58,112 nucleotides of DNA from Lachnospiraceae bacterium (lineage in GTDB: Bacteria > Bacillota > Clostridia > Lachnospirales > Lachnospiraceae): assembly GCA_019421365.1 (NCBI GenBank), contig JAHZFJ010000001.1, positions 260,969 to 319,080 on the forward strand, in the 5' to 3' direction. Made by a program: the position numbers and the translations under genes. Every line of letters begins with the position of its first letter. Within the stretch, counting starts at the first letter, position 1. The notes under the pieces were generated by a model that searched no databases, had not been told where the DNA came from, and saw only the letters and a list, made by a program, of their open reading frames with translations. Positions 48,796-58,108 of this stretch are shown piece after piece.

Positions 48796-49362
48796 ATGAG
48801 GGTAATTGCTGGAAAAGCAAAACGATTACAATTGAAAACAATCGCTGGCTCAGACACAAGGCCTACTACAGATAGAATTAAAGAAACTTTATTTAACATA
48901 TTAGCACAGGACTTAGTTGACTGTGATTTTCTTGATTTATTTAGTGGAAGTGGTGCTATTGGTATTGAAGCACTAAGCAGAGGAGCTAAGGCAGCAGTAT
49001 TTGTGGAAAATAGTAAGGCAGCAGTAGACTGCATCAAGTCAAATCTTAAGATAACTAGCCTTGAAGATTCGGCTACAGTACTTATGATGGATGTATTAAC
49101 TGCTGTTCAATTTGCGGAAAAGAATGGTAAGGTGTTCGATGTTATTTTCATGGATCCCCCTTACAATAACGGATTTGAGAAAACGATATTAGAATATTTA
49201 GAACATTCTAGTGTAATGTATTATAATACAATTATAGTTGTAGAAGCTTCACTTGATACGGATTTTTCGTATCTTGAAGATTCGAAACTAGAAGTGTATC
49301 GTACAAAAGAATATAAAACAAATAAACATGTATTTATACAAAAGCGAGAAGGTACCAATTAG
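48796..49362 (+). CDS. rsmD: 16S rRNA (guanine(966)-N2)-methyltransferase RsmD
   Basis: A 188-residue RsmD. MRVIAGKAKRLQLKTIAGSDTRPTTDRIKETLFNIL is the family start; LDLFSGSGAIGIEALSRGA binds S-adenosylmethionine; FMDPPYNNG is the catalytic DPPY. It methylates G966 of 16S rRNA. It is followed by coaD, an order kept in Firmicutes. A hairpin (ACAAGTA at 48748 with TACTTGT at 48764) lies in the leader. Confidence 0.95.
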   Translation: MRVIAGKAKRLQLKTIAGSDTRPTTDRIKETLFNILAQDLVDCDFLDLFSGSGAIGIEALSRGAKAAVFVENSKAAVDCIKSNLKITSLEDSATVLMMDVLTAVQFAEKNGKVFDVIFMDPPYNNGFEKTILEYLEHSSVMYYNTIIVVEASLDTDFSYLEDSKLEVYRTKEYKTNKHVFIQKREGTN

Positions 49363-49436
49363 AAGTTGTGCCATAATAAATTAGTTTAGATTACTGAACT
49401 GTTATTAGCTTTAAGATACGTATTATGGAGGCTATT

Positions 49437-49928
49437 ATGAGGATAGGTGTATATCCGGGAAGTTTTGATCCAGTTACTTTGGGACACTTAGATGTAATCC
49501 GTCGTTCATCAAAATTGGTTGATAAATTAATTATTGGTGTATTGAATAACAGTGCAAAAAGTCCATTGTTTTCTGTAGAAGAAAGAGTTACTATGTTAGA
49601 GGAAGCAACGAAGGATTTGGATAATATTGTTGTAGAATCGTTTGACGGTCTACTGGTTGAGTTTGCAGATTTAAAAAATGCGAATGTAATTATTCGAGGT
49701 CTTCGAGCAATTACCGACTTTGAATATGAGTTGCAAATTGCACAAACTAACCACAAGATTAATCCAAAAGTGGACACGCTGTTTTTAACAACTAGTGTAG
49801 AATACTCGTACGTAAGTTCGAGTGTTGTACGTGAAATTGGATTATATGGTGGGGATATTACACATTTCGTACCAGAAAATGTAGTTGACCGTATATATGA
49901 AAAATATAAGAATATGGAAAAAGACTAA
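49437..49928 (+). CDS. coaD: Pantetheine-phosphate adenylyltransferase
   Basis: A 163-residue CoaD. The start MRIGVYPGSFDPVTLGHLDVIRRS has TGGAG upstream; the ATG at 49425 is less likely. The nucleotidyltransferase motif is TLGH, the second is SVEYSYVSSSVVRE. It transfers AMP to 4'-phosphopantetheine in CoA synthesis. It follows rsmD by 74 bases. Confidence 0.96.
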   Translation: MRIGVYPGSFDPVTLGHLDVIRRSSKLVDKLIIGVLNNSAKSPLFSVEERVTMLEEATKDLDNIVVESFDGLLVEFADLKNANVIIRGLRAITDFEYELQIAQTNHKINPKVDTLFLTTSVEYSYVSSSVVREIGLYGGDITHFVPENVVDRIYEKYKNMEKD

Positions 49929-49969
49929 TCCATGAGTAAAAAATAAATCAGGGATAGGAGATAGTATTT

Positions 49970-50617
49970 ATGGGAGCAAGCAGAATTGAACAATTGATTG
50001 AAGATATTTATGAATTTGTTGAGAGTTGTAAAATGTACCCATTATCATCTACAAAGGTAATTGTGCCTAAAGATGAGTTATATGACTTAGTTGACGAATT
50101 ACGACTTAGAACACCAGATGAAATCAAGAGGTATCAAAAAATTATTGCTAATAAAGATGCAATATTACAGGATGCAAGGGACAAAGCAGATGCGATGCTT
50201 GCTCAGGCACAGGAACAGACTAATGCTTTAATTAATGAACATGAAATTATGCAACAAGCATATTACCAAGCCAATGATATTGTGGAACAAGCAACAAAAG
50301 AAGCAGAAAGAATTTTGGCAGCAGCAAATCATGATGCAGATGAGATTCGTCAGGGCGCAATAGTATACACAGATGATATGCTAGGAGACGTTGAAAGAAT
50401 CTTAGCTAATGCATATGAGAGTACGAAAGCCAAATATGATGGTTTATTAACGTCATTAAAAGGAAATCTTGATATTGTAGTTAATAATAAGAGAGAACTT
50501 ACTGTATCTATGCCTCAACAACAGAGCAATTTCGCTGAGGAAGAGATTGCTCAGTCAATTGAGAAGCAAGATGATTTTGATTTTGATGAAAACACATTCT
50601 TAGATGATATTGAATAA
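49970..50617 (+). CDS. Coiled-coil protein of the coaD-ylbJ locus
   Basis: A 215-residue protein, highly charged and helical. The N-terminal part (MGASRIEQLIEDIYEFVESCKMYPLSSTKVIVPKDELYDLVDELRLRTPDEIKRYQKI) is followed by a long coiled coil of Ala/Gln/Glu heptads (about 60-150) and an acidic tail. Lachnospiraceae genomes often carry this gene after coaD, sometimes labelled as ATPase-like by coiled-coil similarity. A DivIVA-like scaffold role would fit, but nothing proves it. The end overlaps the convergent ylbJ by 18 bases. Confidence 0.7.
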   Translation: MGASRIEQLIEDIYEFVESCKMYPLSSTKVIVPKDELYDLVDELRLRTPDEIKRYQKIIANKDAILQDARDKADAMLAQAQEQTNALINEHEIMQQAYYQANDIVEQATKEAERILAAANHDADEIRQGAIVYTDDMLGDVERILANAYESTKAKYDGLLTSLKGNLDIVVNNKRELTVSMPQQQSNFAEEEIAQSIEKQDDFDFDENTFLDDIE

Positions 50618-51607
50618 CGTAACGTATAATATTGATAATAAGAATGCAACAATACTGTTTATTATTTTATAATGCAAATAGGATTTTAGAGATAGTCCGC
50701 TATTTTCAATTACACTTCCAATCTGTGCAAGACTGGAAAATCCACCAAAGGAGGTAATTGTGATAGTTAGGACTATTTTTTTAGTCAACGCCATGGCAGA
50801 TGATGCTACTAGATAGATACCTATAGTAATCTCTAATGAACCTAGTAGTAAGAAACGAATGGGGCCAAGTGACTCTAGTAAGCCAGATAAGACTTGTGTT
50901 AAGACGGAAAACATAATTATATACCCACCAACTTTGGTAATTGTGGTAAAGCCATCAAGTATACAATGATCAACAGTAGTCATACTCAGAGGAGTTTCTT
51001 CTGCATATTCAGCAATAGAGACAGAACTTGAATCAGGCATAGTCACGCGGTTTTTACTACGATAACGGCTTAAGATACGATATAAGGTTGCGGATATAAT
51101 GGAAGATAGATAAATCAAAGCAAGGATTTGGTATTTTCGGCCTGGGATAGCTAGGCTAGAAACTGCAAGGAAACTAGTCAAGAACATATAACTAGCATTA
51201 CCAACAAGTATCATTATGTATTGACCCTCTTCTCGGTCAAGTAATCCTTCTTTGATAAGGTCAGAACAAGTCTTAGCTCCCATTGGATATCCCGATAGAA
51301 TACCGATAATAATCGGGTAACAACCTATATCACTTATACGAAATATTCGTTTTAGTACGGGGCTGAAAATCTTACATATATAATCTGTAACCTGAAAACG
51401 TATTATAAAGTTAGATAGAATAATGAAAGGTAATAATGTCGGTAGTACTGTATTGAACCATAGAAGAAGACCGGTTTTAGCACCATTTAATGCAGAAATC
51501 GGTTGTGTAATGATTAAGATTAAGAAGAGGAAAAGTCCACATCTTACAAGGGTTCTATTTTTCTTTGTGTGATTGTTTTTGACTATCGTCTTCGATGTCT
51601 CGCCCAT
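50600..51607 (-). CDS. ylbJ: Sporulation integral membrane protein YlbJ
   Basis: A 335-residue membrane protein with about eight hydrophobic helices. FNTVLPTLLPFIILSNFIIRF, IIIGILSGYPMGAKTCSDLIKEGLL and VGNASYMFLTSF are typical of YlbJ/SpoIVA-type nucleoside-transporter-related (gate) proteins, needed for spore cortex formation in Bacillus. The Bacillus order rsmD-coaD-ylbJ is kept here but ylbJ is on the opposite strand. It ends within the 3' end of the coiled-coil gene. Confidence 0.9.
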   Translation of the reverse strand: MGETSKTIVKNNHTKKNRTLVRCGLFLFLILIITQPISALNGAKTGLLLWFNTVLPTLLPFIILSNFIIRFQVTDYICKIFSPVLKRIFRISDIGCYPIIIGILSGYPMGAKTCSDLIKEGLLDREEGQYIMILVGNASYMFLTSFLAVSSLAIPGRKYQILALIYLSSIISATLYRILSRYRSKNRVTMPDSSSVSIAEYAEETPLSMTTVDHCILDGFTTITKVGGYIIMFSVLTQVLSGLLESLGPIRFLLLGSLEITIGIYLVASSAMALTKKIVLTITITSFGGFSSLAQIGSVIENSGLSLKSYLHYKIINSIVAFLLSILYVTLFNII

Positions 51608-51711
51608 TATTCTCCCTGCCTTTGCATAAACTATTATATTGTATTATCTAAGATAGATTCCTAGTACTTTTTTTAACCCAGTATGAAAATTTACTACAAT
51701 ATGGTATAATG

Positions 51712-51732
51712 GCTATGTATTTGGTACATAGC
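51712..51732 (+). other. Leader hairpin before pepF
   Basis: GCTATGTA (51712-51719) pairs perfectly with TACATAGC (51725-51732) directly after a TATAAT (51705-51710), so it would lie at the very 5' end of the pepF mRNA. Possible mRNA-stabilising element; no T run follows. Confidence 0.5.
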
Positions 51733-51800
51733 TATGGTATAGTACCGTTTTTAAAATTATTAAAGAAAGATGTAACAAATAAGTTACGAGAGGTAAAAAA

Positions 51801-53606
51801 ATGTCCACAACGAACAATATTGTAACACGTGAAGAGATAAGACAAGAAGATAAATGGGCCATTGAAGACCTTTTTAAGAATGTTGAAGATTGGAAAAAAG
51901 AATATACCCAAGTAAAAGAACTCTGTGAAGAATTACAGGCGTATAAAGGTAGATTAGGTGAAAGCGCAACAGTATTAGTTGAATATTTTAATCTATTATT
52001 CAAGGCTGAACATCTTTTTGAACGAGTATATGTATATGCTAATCAAAAATATCATGAAAATACAGCTAATGCAATATACCAAAACCTTGCAGATCAAGCA
52101 AATGGTCTAGAAGTTTCATTAAAGAGTGCCTCTGCGTTCTGTACACCTGAGATTTTATCTATTCCAGAAGAAACAATTACACAGTTCCTAGATTCTAATG
52201 AAGAGTTACAATTATATAGAAGAATATTAGAAGAAATCACAAGAAAGAAAGCACACATATTATCAGCCAGCGAAGAAGCACTTTTAGCGGATGCTGGTGA
52301 AGTACTAGGAGCTCCAAGCAATATTTACTCTATGTTTAATAATGCAGATATTAAATTCCCTGAAATCATTGGAGAAGATGGAGAAAAAGTTCAAGTAACA
52401 CATGGTAGATATGTTACGTACATGGAAAGCAAAGACAGAAGAGTTCGTAAAGAAGCTTTTGAAAGCGTATATAGTACGTATCGATCAATGAAAAATACAG
52501 CGGCAGCTTTGTTTGCCTCTAATGTTAAAGCATCTATGTTTGCAGCTAAGGCTAAGAAGTATGATAGCACTTTAGCAATGTATCTAAACGATACAGATGT
52601 ACCAGTAGAAGTATATAAGAATCTGATTGATACGATACATGCCAATTTACCTAAGTTTCATAAATATGTAGCACTTAGAAAGAAACTATTAGGCGTTGAT
52701 GAACTTCATATGTATGATGTATATGCACCATTAGTTAGTGATGTTGATATGAAGTATACATTTGAACAAGCGAAGGAAATGGTACTTGAAGGTCTTGTGC
52801 CTTTAGGTGATCGATATATTGACTTACTAAAAGAAGGATTTGATAATCGCTGGATTGATATTTATGAGAATGAAGGAAAAAGAAGTGGAGCATATTCTTG
52901 GGGTGCTTATGGTACTCATCCATATGTATTACTTAACTATCAGCCAAACCTTGATAATGTATTCACACTTGCTCATGAGATGGGGCATGCACTTCATACG
53001 TATCATTCCAATGAAACACAACCATATCCATATGCAGGGTATAAGATTTTCGTTGCAGAAGTAGCATCTACTTGTAATGAAGCTTTATTAATCCAACATC
53101 TATTAAACAAGATTGATGATAAGAAACAAAGAGCATATCTTGTTAACCATTTTATAGAAAGTTTTAAGGGGACAGTATTCAGACAAACGATGTTTGCTGA
53201 ATTTGAGATGTTAGCTCATGCAAAAGCAGAAGAAGGAGAAGCTTTAACTTCTGAAGTTTTAAGTCAGATCTATCATGATCTTAACGTGAAATATTTTGGT
53301 GAAGATATGGTTATTGATTCTGACATTGATATGGAATGGGCGAAGATTCCACATTTCTATACTCCATTCTATGTATATCAATATGCAACTGGTTTCTCAG
53401 CTGCAATTGCTTTGTCTCGTAAGATCTTAAAAGAAGGAGAGAAAGCAGTAGAAGATTATTTAGGCTTCTTACGTGGAGGAAGTTCTGCAGATCCAATTAC
53501 TTTATTAAGAGGAGCTGGCGTTGATATGGCTTCCAAAGATCCAATTAATGAAGCTCTTGCTCTATTCGAAGAATTAGTAGATGAGTTAGACGAACTTACT
53601 AAATAG
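51801..53606 (+). CDS. pepF: Oligoendopeptidase F
   Basis: A 601-residue M3B metallopeptidase of normal length. The zinc motif HEMGH (392-396) is in TLAHEMGHALHTYHS; SGAYSWGAYGTHPYVLLNY and FVAEVASTCNEALL are family marks. It cuts medium-length peptides in the cytoplasm. GAGGTA lies upstream of the ATG. No signal peptide. Confidence 0.95.
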   Translation: MSTTNNIVTREEIRQEDKWAIEDLFKNVEDWKKEYTQVKELCEELQAYKGRLGESATVLVEYFNLLFKAEHLFERVYVYANQKYHENTANAIYQNLADQANGLEVSLKSASAFCTPEILSIPEETITQFLDSNEELQLYRRILEEITRKKAHILSASEEALLADAGEVLGAPSNIYSMFNNADIKFPEIIGEDGEKVQVTHGRYVTYMESKDRRVRKEAFESVYSTYRSMKNTAAALFASNVKASMFAAKAKKYDSTLAMYLNDTDVPVEVYKNLIDTIHANLPKFHKYVALRKKLLGVDELHMYDVYAPLVSDVDMKYTFEQAKEMVLEGLVPLGDRYIDLLKEGFDNRWIDIYENEGKRSGAYSWGAYGTHPYVLLNYQPNLDNVFTLAHEMGHALHTYHSNETQPYPYAGYKIFVAEVASTCNEALLIQHLLNKIDDKKQRAYLVNHFIESFKGTVFRQTMFAEFEMLAHAKAEEGEALTSEVLSQIYHDLNVKYFGEDMVIDSDIDMEWAKIPHFYTPFYVYQYATGFSAAIALSRKILKEGEKAVEDYLGFLRGGSSADPITLLRGAGVDMASKDPINEALALFEELVDELDELTK

Positions 53607-53705
53607 TTATAACAATGAGATAATATATACACAGTTTTATATTGTTGAAAGACATAGATTAGTATTATAATATAAGAAAACGTACGATTAAAAAGACAAT
53701 TTTCA

Positions 53706-53750
53706 TATGGTTTATAAGACGGTTATGTAATATCCGTCTTATAAACCATA
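53706..53750. other. Long 17-bp inverted repeat between convergent genes
   Basis: TATGGTTTATAAGACGG (53706-53722) pairs perfectly with its complement at 53734-53750 around an 11-base loop. There is no T run on either strand, so it is not a classical intrinsic terminator. It may still stop or process transcripts from pepF and the convergent MazG-like gene. Confidence 0.65.
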
Positions 53751-53760
53751 AAGATTGACT

Positions 53761-54096
53761 TTATATATCTCCTTCCTGTCTATAAATCGATTTTTCTGTA
53801 TCAAAGCCTTCTGGATAACGCTTCTTTAGTTTATCTATATTCATCTGCAAGATATCTTCAAGATCATATCCTAAAACAGTAGCTGTTTCAGCTAGATACC
53901 ATGCAATATCTCCTAATTCTTTTGCAAGATGTTCTTTGTCTAAATTATGTCCCTGAGCCAAATGACGCTTTACAATGTCAATTGCTTCTCCAGATTCTCC
54001 ACATAAGCCCATAACACCATTAATTAAAACCTCTTTGTCTGATAGCTTAGGATTTAGAGTTCTCATAGCTAATTTTTGATATTCATTGATTGTCAT
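53761..54096 (-). CDS. MazG-like nucleotide pyrophosphohydrolase
   Basis: A 111-residue all-helical MazG-type protein. The metal-binding residues are in GLCGESGEAIDIVKR (ExxE) and LAKELGDIAWYLAETATVLG (ExxD), the family pattern. It should hydrolyse non-canonical nucleoside triphosphates. It lies 24 bases downstream of tmcAL on the same strand, so the two probably share a transcript. AAGAGGGGA precedes its start. Confidence 0.88.
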   Translation of the reverse strand: MTINEYQKLAMRTLNPKLSDKEVLINGVMGLCGESGEAIDIVKRHLAQGHNLDKEHLAKELGDIAWYLAETATVLGYDLEDILQMNIDKLKKRYPEGFDTEKSIYRQEGDI

Positions 54097-54119
54097 GTTT
54101 TCCCCTCTTTCTAGTGAAA

Positions 54120-55367
54120 CTACATTCGAATTGGTCCTTGTTTATATTCGTTAGGAATCGTTTGTTTATATTTAGTGGCGACAATTTGATTATATAGATG
54201 AGTAGCGAACAAATCTTTTTGAAAAAGTGGATATTGCTTACCATCTAATAATTTCTCTGCGTCTGCAACTTTGGTAATAATGGGGATTTCGCCATGTAAT
54301 CGGACCTGTTTTAATAAGGAACTAGCTTCTTTTCTAAAACCAAGTAGTCTAGCGTACATAGATGTAGTAATTGGATCTGCTTCTTTACTCATTGAAGTGG
54401 TAATCTGAAGTAATATGTGTAACAAAGAACGATTCATTCTAGTAAGTGTATATTGTTTCGATTTTAGTGAATCTGCTAATTCAGAGAACTTATGATATTT
54501 TAATAGAAGTTCTAATAAGCGATTCGCTAAATCTTCGTTCATATCTAGATAGTCTGCTAATTTCTCATTTGAATTTGTATATAATTGATAAAGTAAGACA
54601 TCTGAAAAGTCGTCTTCAAAGATGGGAGCTGTTTTACCTATTGCGTTTTTTAATATATCGCATGCTAAAGGAGGCATGTGTTTTTCTAAAGCTTCAAAGT
54701 CAGTTGGTGTTTGTAAGCATTTTCTTAATGCACTAGCGGAAGAGAACGTGGTATCTAAAGTAAGGTCGTTATAACCACTTCCTTCCCGTAAGATTGTGTA
54801 GGGAACAATATTGCTAGATAATCGATATAATGCTTTCAAGTATTCTATACCAAGTATGTTATTAGATGATTCTAATACGTTTTCAATTTCTTGTTTGGCA
54901 TAACTGGATAATTCCGAAGTATTAAGAAGAGCCTGTTTTCTTGCCATAGGATAAGATAATCCTTGACGTAGATGTTTCTGAAGATCATTTTTGAATTCTT
55001 CACTTTCAACACATAATGCCTTAGCAATGGCTGACAATAATGTTAAGTCGCCACATTCACTTCCAAAACAGATAGAATTAACGATTCCAAGATCATGTAA
55101 TATTCGGACAGCCCCCGTTGCAAACGTTTCCGCACTAGCAGTAGCATATACAACTGGTAATTCAATTACTATGTCAGCACCATTAGTTAGAGCCATTGAA
55201 GTACGAGAGTACTTATCAATTACGGCAGGTGTGCCTCTTTGTACGTAATTACCACTCATAATCACAATTACATAATCGGCATTAGTGATTTCTTTGGCTT
55301 TTTGTATATGATAGGCATGTCCATTGTGAAAAGGATTGTATTCTGTTATTAATCCTACGATTTCCAT
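54120..55367 (-). CDS. tmcAL: tRNA(Met) cytidine acetate ligase TmcAL (YlbM)
   Basis: A 415-residue protein. The HIGH-like nucleotidyl motif is in GLITEYNPFHNGHAYHIQKA; IVIMSGNYVQRGTPAVIDKYSRTSMALTNGADIVIELP is the family mark. TmcAL acetylates the wobble cytidine of elongator tRNA(Met) using acetate and ATP. In Bacillus it is near ylbJ and coaD, and a similar neighbourhood is kept here. Confidence 0.93.
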   Translation of the reverse strand: MEIVGLITEYNPFHNGHAYHIQKAKEITNADYVIVIMSGNYVQRGTPAVIDKYSRTSMALTNGADIVIELPVVYATASAETFATGAVRILHDLGIVNSICFGSECGDLTLLSAIAKALCVESEEFKNDLQKHLRQGLSYPMARKQALLNTSELSSYAKQEIENVLESSNNILGIEYLKALYRLSSNIVPYTILREGSGYNDLTLDTTFSSASALRKCLQTPTDFEALEKHMPPLACDILKNAIGKTAPIFEDDFSDVLLYQLYTNSNEKLADYLDMNEDLANRLLELLLKYHKFSELADSLKSKQYTLTRMNRSLLHILLQITTSMSKEADPITTSMYARLLGFRKEASSLLKQVRLHGEIPIITKVADAEKLLDGKQYPLFQKDLFATHLYNQIVATKYKQTIPNEYKQGPIRM

Positions 55368-55627
55368 GGTTTTATAGCTCCTTATTATTTGTTTATGTCA
55401 ATAATTCTATCTGTCATTTGACAATCCGTCAATGATTATATAAGTTTATGCGAGATTCATGTATATTCAAATCTTACATAAATATTACAAATATATGTAA
55501 AATTAACGTTAAACTTTACTTATTTTAATATAAATGTTATAATTGTAAAAGTTGTATTAAGTTTATAAGCATTTTATAAAGTGAAACTTTGGAGAAAAAT
55601 TGATAGTGTGAATAATAGGGGTACATA

Positions 55628-56314
55628 ATGAATAATCATTTGAAGAAAACAATTGGGCGACTTTGCCCTTTTTATGCCATTATACCACTGATAGGATCTT
55701 TTGTTTTAGAGACAATTATTTATGGAGGTTCAAAGCTATTAGTACAAGGAAGGTACCACTTTGATTTCACTACAGATTTTGATCGAAGCATTCCAGTAAT
55801 ATCTTGGTTTTCCATAATTTATTTTGGCTGTTATTTATTTTGGATTGTTAATTTTATACTACTTACACGAATTAATAGAGAACATTTCTATCAGACACTG
55901 TTCGCAATCTATTTATCTTATATTATATGTGCAGTTATATTCATTGCCATGCCGACAACAAATGTTAGGCCCGAAGTAACAGGAAACTCAATTGGAGATG
56001 TTCTACTGAGGTTTATTTATTTTACGGATACACCAGAAAACCTTTTTCCGTCAATTCACTGTAGTGTGAGTTGGTTCTGCTACATTGGTGTTAGACGAAA
56101 GAAAGAGATTCCGATGTTATATCGGATATTCTCCTTAGTTTTTGCAATCTTGGTTGTAGTTTCAACGCAAGTTACAAAACAACATTATTTTGTTGATGCA
56201 ATTGGAGGAATAGCACTAGCCGAATTTTGTTACCTGATTAGTGGGAAGAAAAAATTATATAAGCCATTTCAACGCTTTTTTGAAAAGGTGAATCGTAAAT
56301 GTCATATGGAATAG
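55628..56314 (+). CDS. PAP2-family membrane phosphatase / phosphotransferase
   Basis: A 228-residue protein with about six membrane helices. The PAP2 motifs are FPSIHCSVSWF (PSxH) and TQVTKQHYFVDAIGGIALAE (the R/KxxxH...D block), with MPTTNVRPEV before them as the first block. It resembles the PAP2_3/inositolphosphotransferase branch. The substrate is a lipid phosphate or head-group transfer. It is followed 15 bases later by a flippase-like gene and then pssA, so a membrane-lipid operon is likely. Confidence 0.85.
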   Translation: MNNHLKKTIGRLCPFYAIIPLIGSFVLETIIYGGSKLLVQGRYHFDFTTDFDRSIPVISWFSIIYFGCYLFWIVNFILLTRINREHFYQTLFAIYLSYIICAVIFIAMPTTNVRPEVTGNSIGDVLLRFIYFTDTPENLFPSIHCSVSWFCYIGVRRKKEIPMLYRIFSLVFAILVVVSTQVTKQHYFVDAIGGIALAEFCYLISGKKKLYKPFQRFFEKVNRKCHME

Positions 56315-56329
56315 TCTGAGGAGAGTGCT

Positions 56330-57364
56330 ATGCTAAAAATAAATAAAAAAAATATATGTAATACTATATTCTTTTTATTTATCGTAGGAATTACTTTTTA
56401 TCTGCTATTAAAAGATCAAGAAATACCGCTTATCGTCACTAGTATTAGAAGAGCAAATATAATTTACTTATTATTAGGTTTGGTGGCTGTAATATTTTTT
56501 GTTTGCTGTGAATCTGTAATCATTTGTTTCATGATGAGAAAGTTACATAGTCCACTAGGGATAATAAGTTGCATTAAGTACTCGTTTATAGGGTTCTTCT
56601 TTAGTTGTATTACACCAAGTGCAACAGGAGGACAACCAGCTCAGTTATACTATATGAAACAAGATAAGGCGGATTTAGGTGTTGCCACATTAGTGTTGCT
56701 AGAAGTTACCATAGCGTATAAGTCTATACTTATTTTTCTTGGTTTGCTGGTTCTAACGATAAAGAAAAGGTTTGTTTTTCATTATTTAGGAAAGAATATA
56801 TTTTTCCTCTATTTTGGAATCATAATTAATATAGTAGTTGTTTTGTGGTTGGCTATGCTTTTGTTTCATACCAAAACGGTACGTAAGCTGGTGTACAAAA
56901 TGATTACGGTCTTGACTTCGTTAAATATTATTAAAAATAGAGAGAATACATTAGAAAAATCAGATGTTGCATTTTCTAGATACAATGAGGGTGCAATTTT
57001 TTTAAAGAAACATAAGAAAATCATGGTGATTGTTTTTCTAATTACTTTGGTGCAAAGGATTGCATTGTTTTCGGTTACATATTTTGTATACCGTGCTTTT
57101 GGTTTATATGAATTTGGAGTAGTAGATATCATTGCATTGCAATCTATCATTTCTATTGCTGTAGATATGTTACCATTGCCTGGTGGAATAGGAGCAAGTG
57201 AGAATATGTTTCTAATTATTTTCAAGAAGATTTTTAAAGGACCTTTAATTATGCCAGGGATGTTGTTAAGTAGAGGGATTAGTTATTATGGCTTATTAAT
57301 CATAAGTGCAGTAGTAACGATAGTCGTACAGATTCGCTACAGTTATATAAAAGATAGAATTTAG
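56330..57364 (+). CDS. Flippase-like / LPG-synthase-TM family membrane protein
   Basis: A 344-residue membrane protein with about eight helices. It belongs to the UPF0104/LPG-synthase transmembrane family, related to the flippase half of MprF: FFFSCITPSATGGQPAQLYYMKQ, LVLLEVTIAYKSI and DMLPLPGGIGASENMFLIIFK are typical. It has no soluble synthase domain, so it probably moves a lipid across the membrane. It lies between the PAP2 gene and pssA with GAGGAG upstream. Confidence 0.85.
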   Translation: MLKINKKNICNTIFFLFIVGITFYLLLKDQEIPLIVTSIRRANIIYLLLGLVAVIFFVCCESVIICFMMRKLHSPLGIISCIKYSFIGFFFSCITPSATGGQPAQLYYMKQDKADLGVATLVLLEVTIAYKSILIFLGLLVLTIKKRFVFHYLGKNIFFLYFGIIINIVVVLWLAMLLFHTKTVRKLVYKMITVLTSLNIIKNRENTLEKSDVAFSRYNEGAIFLKKHKKIMVIVFLITLVQRIALFSVTYFVYRAFGLYEFGVVDIIALQSIISIAVDMLPLPGGIGASENMFLIIFKKIFKGPLIMPGMLLSRGISYYGLLIISAVVTIVVQIRYSYIKDRI

Positions 57365-57415
57365 TAAAGAGTGAAATGTAATGACAAGTTTTATATAATA
57401 GGGAAGGATTTAAAA

Positions 57416-58039
57416 ATGAGAGAAAAGAGAATGATAGGATTTTATAATTTTTCAGTAGTTTTAACATATATAGGTTTAGCTTTTTCAGTATATGGAATGA
57501 CGCAAGCACTGAATGGAAACCACAAGGTTGCTTTCTTATGCCTTATGATGTCTGGATTATGTGATATGTTTGATGGCAAAATAGCAAGAGCTATGGACAG
57601 AACAGAAGATGAAAAACGATTTGGAATTCAGATTGATTCCCTATGTGATTTAGTCTGTTTTGGTGCTTTTCCAGCAATTATAGTGTATTCGTTCGGAGCA
57701 ACAGGGGTGATTGGTAACTTATGTATTATCCTATATGTGCTAGCAGCTGTTATCCGTTTAGGTTTCTTTAATGTAATGGAAGAAAAACGTCAAGATGAAA
57801 CTTCGGAGAATCGTAAACAATATCAGGGGCTTCCTGTAACAAGTGTTGCAATTCTTCTTCCTCTAGTATACTTGTTCCGCAACCAATGTACATTCTTGCC
57901 AGTTTTAGAGGTAGTTATTTTGGTTATTGCTATGTTATTCCTACTTAATATTAAGGTAAAAAAACCGAATAAGTCAGAATCTATTATCATGATTACTTGT
58001 GCAACTATAATCTTTCTAAAAGTCTTAGAATTATTCTAG
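57416..58039 (+). CDS. pssA: CDP-diacylglycerol-serine O-phosphatidyltransferase
   Basis: A 207-residue membrane enzyme. The start MREKRMIGFYNFSV has GGGAAGG upstream; a longer frame from 57371 is not supported. The CDP-alcohol phosphotransferase motif is spread over SGLCDMFDGKIARAM and GIQIDSLCDLVCFG (D..DG..AR...G...D...D), with a few extra residues in the middle, a variant common in Clostridia. It makes phosphatidylserine from CDP-diacylglycerol and serine. Six hydrophobic helices are visible. Confidence 0.9.
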   Translation: MREKRMIGFYNFSVVLTYIGLAFSVYGMTQALNGNHKVAFLCLMMSGLCDMFDGKIARAMDRTEDEKRFGIQIDSLCDLVCFGAFPAIIVYSFGATGVIGNLCIILYVLAAVIRLGFFNVMEEKRQDETSENRKQYQGLPVTSVAILLPLVYLFRNQCTFLPVLEVVILVIAMLFLLNIKVKKPNKSESIIMITCATIIFLKVLELF

Positions 58040-58066
58040 ATTATTAGGAAGCAAACTGAGTCAAGA

Positions 58067-58108
58067 CCACCAGCTTAGCTGGTGGCTTGCTCTGCCCCTA
58101 TAAGGGGC
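58067..58108. repeat. Two tight hairpins, probable IS200/IS605-type element end
   Basis: CCACCAGC (58067-58074) pairs with GCTGGTGG (58078-58085) around a 3-base loop, and GCCCCT (58094-58099) pairs with AGGGGC (58103-58108) around ATA. The pair of GC-rich hairpins, unlike the surrounding AT-rich DNA, resembles the subterminal hairpins of IS200/IS605 (TnpA/TnpB) elements. If so, an insertion sequence begins or ends at the right edge. The transposase would lie outside the window. Confidence 0.5.
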
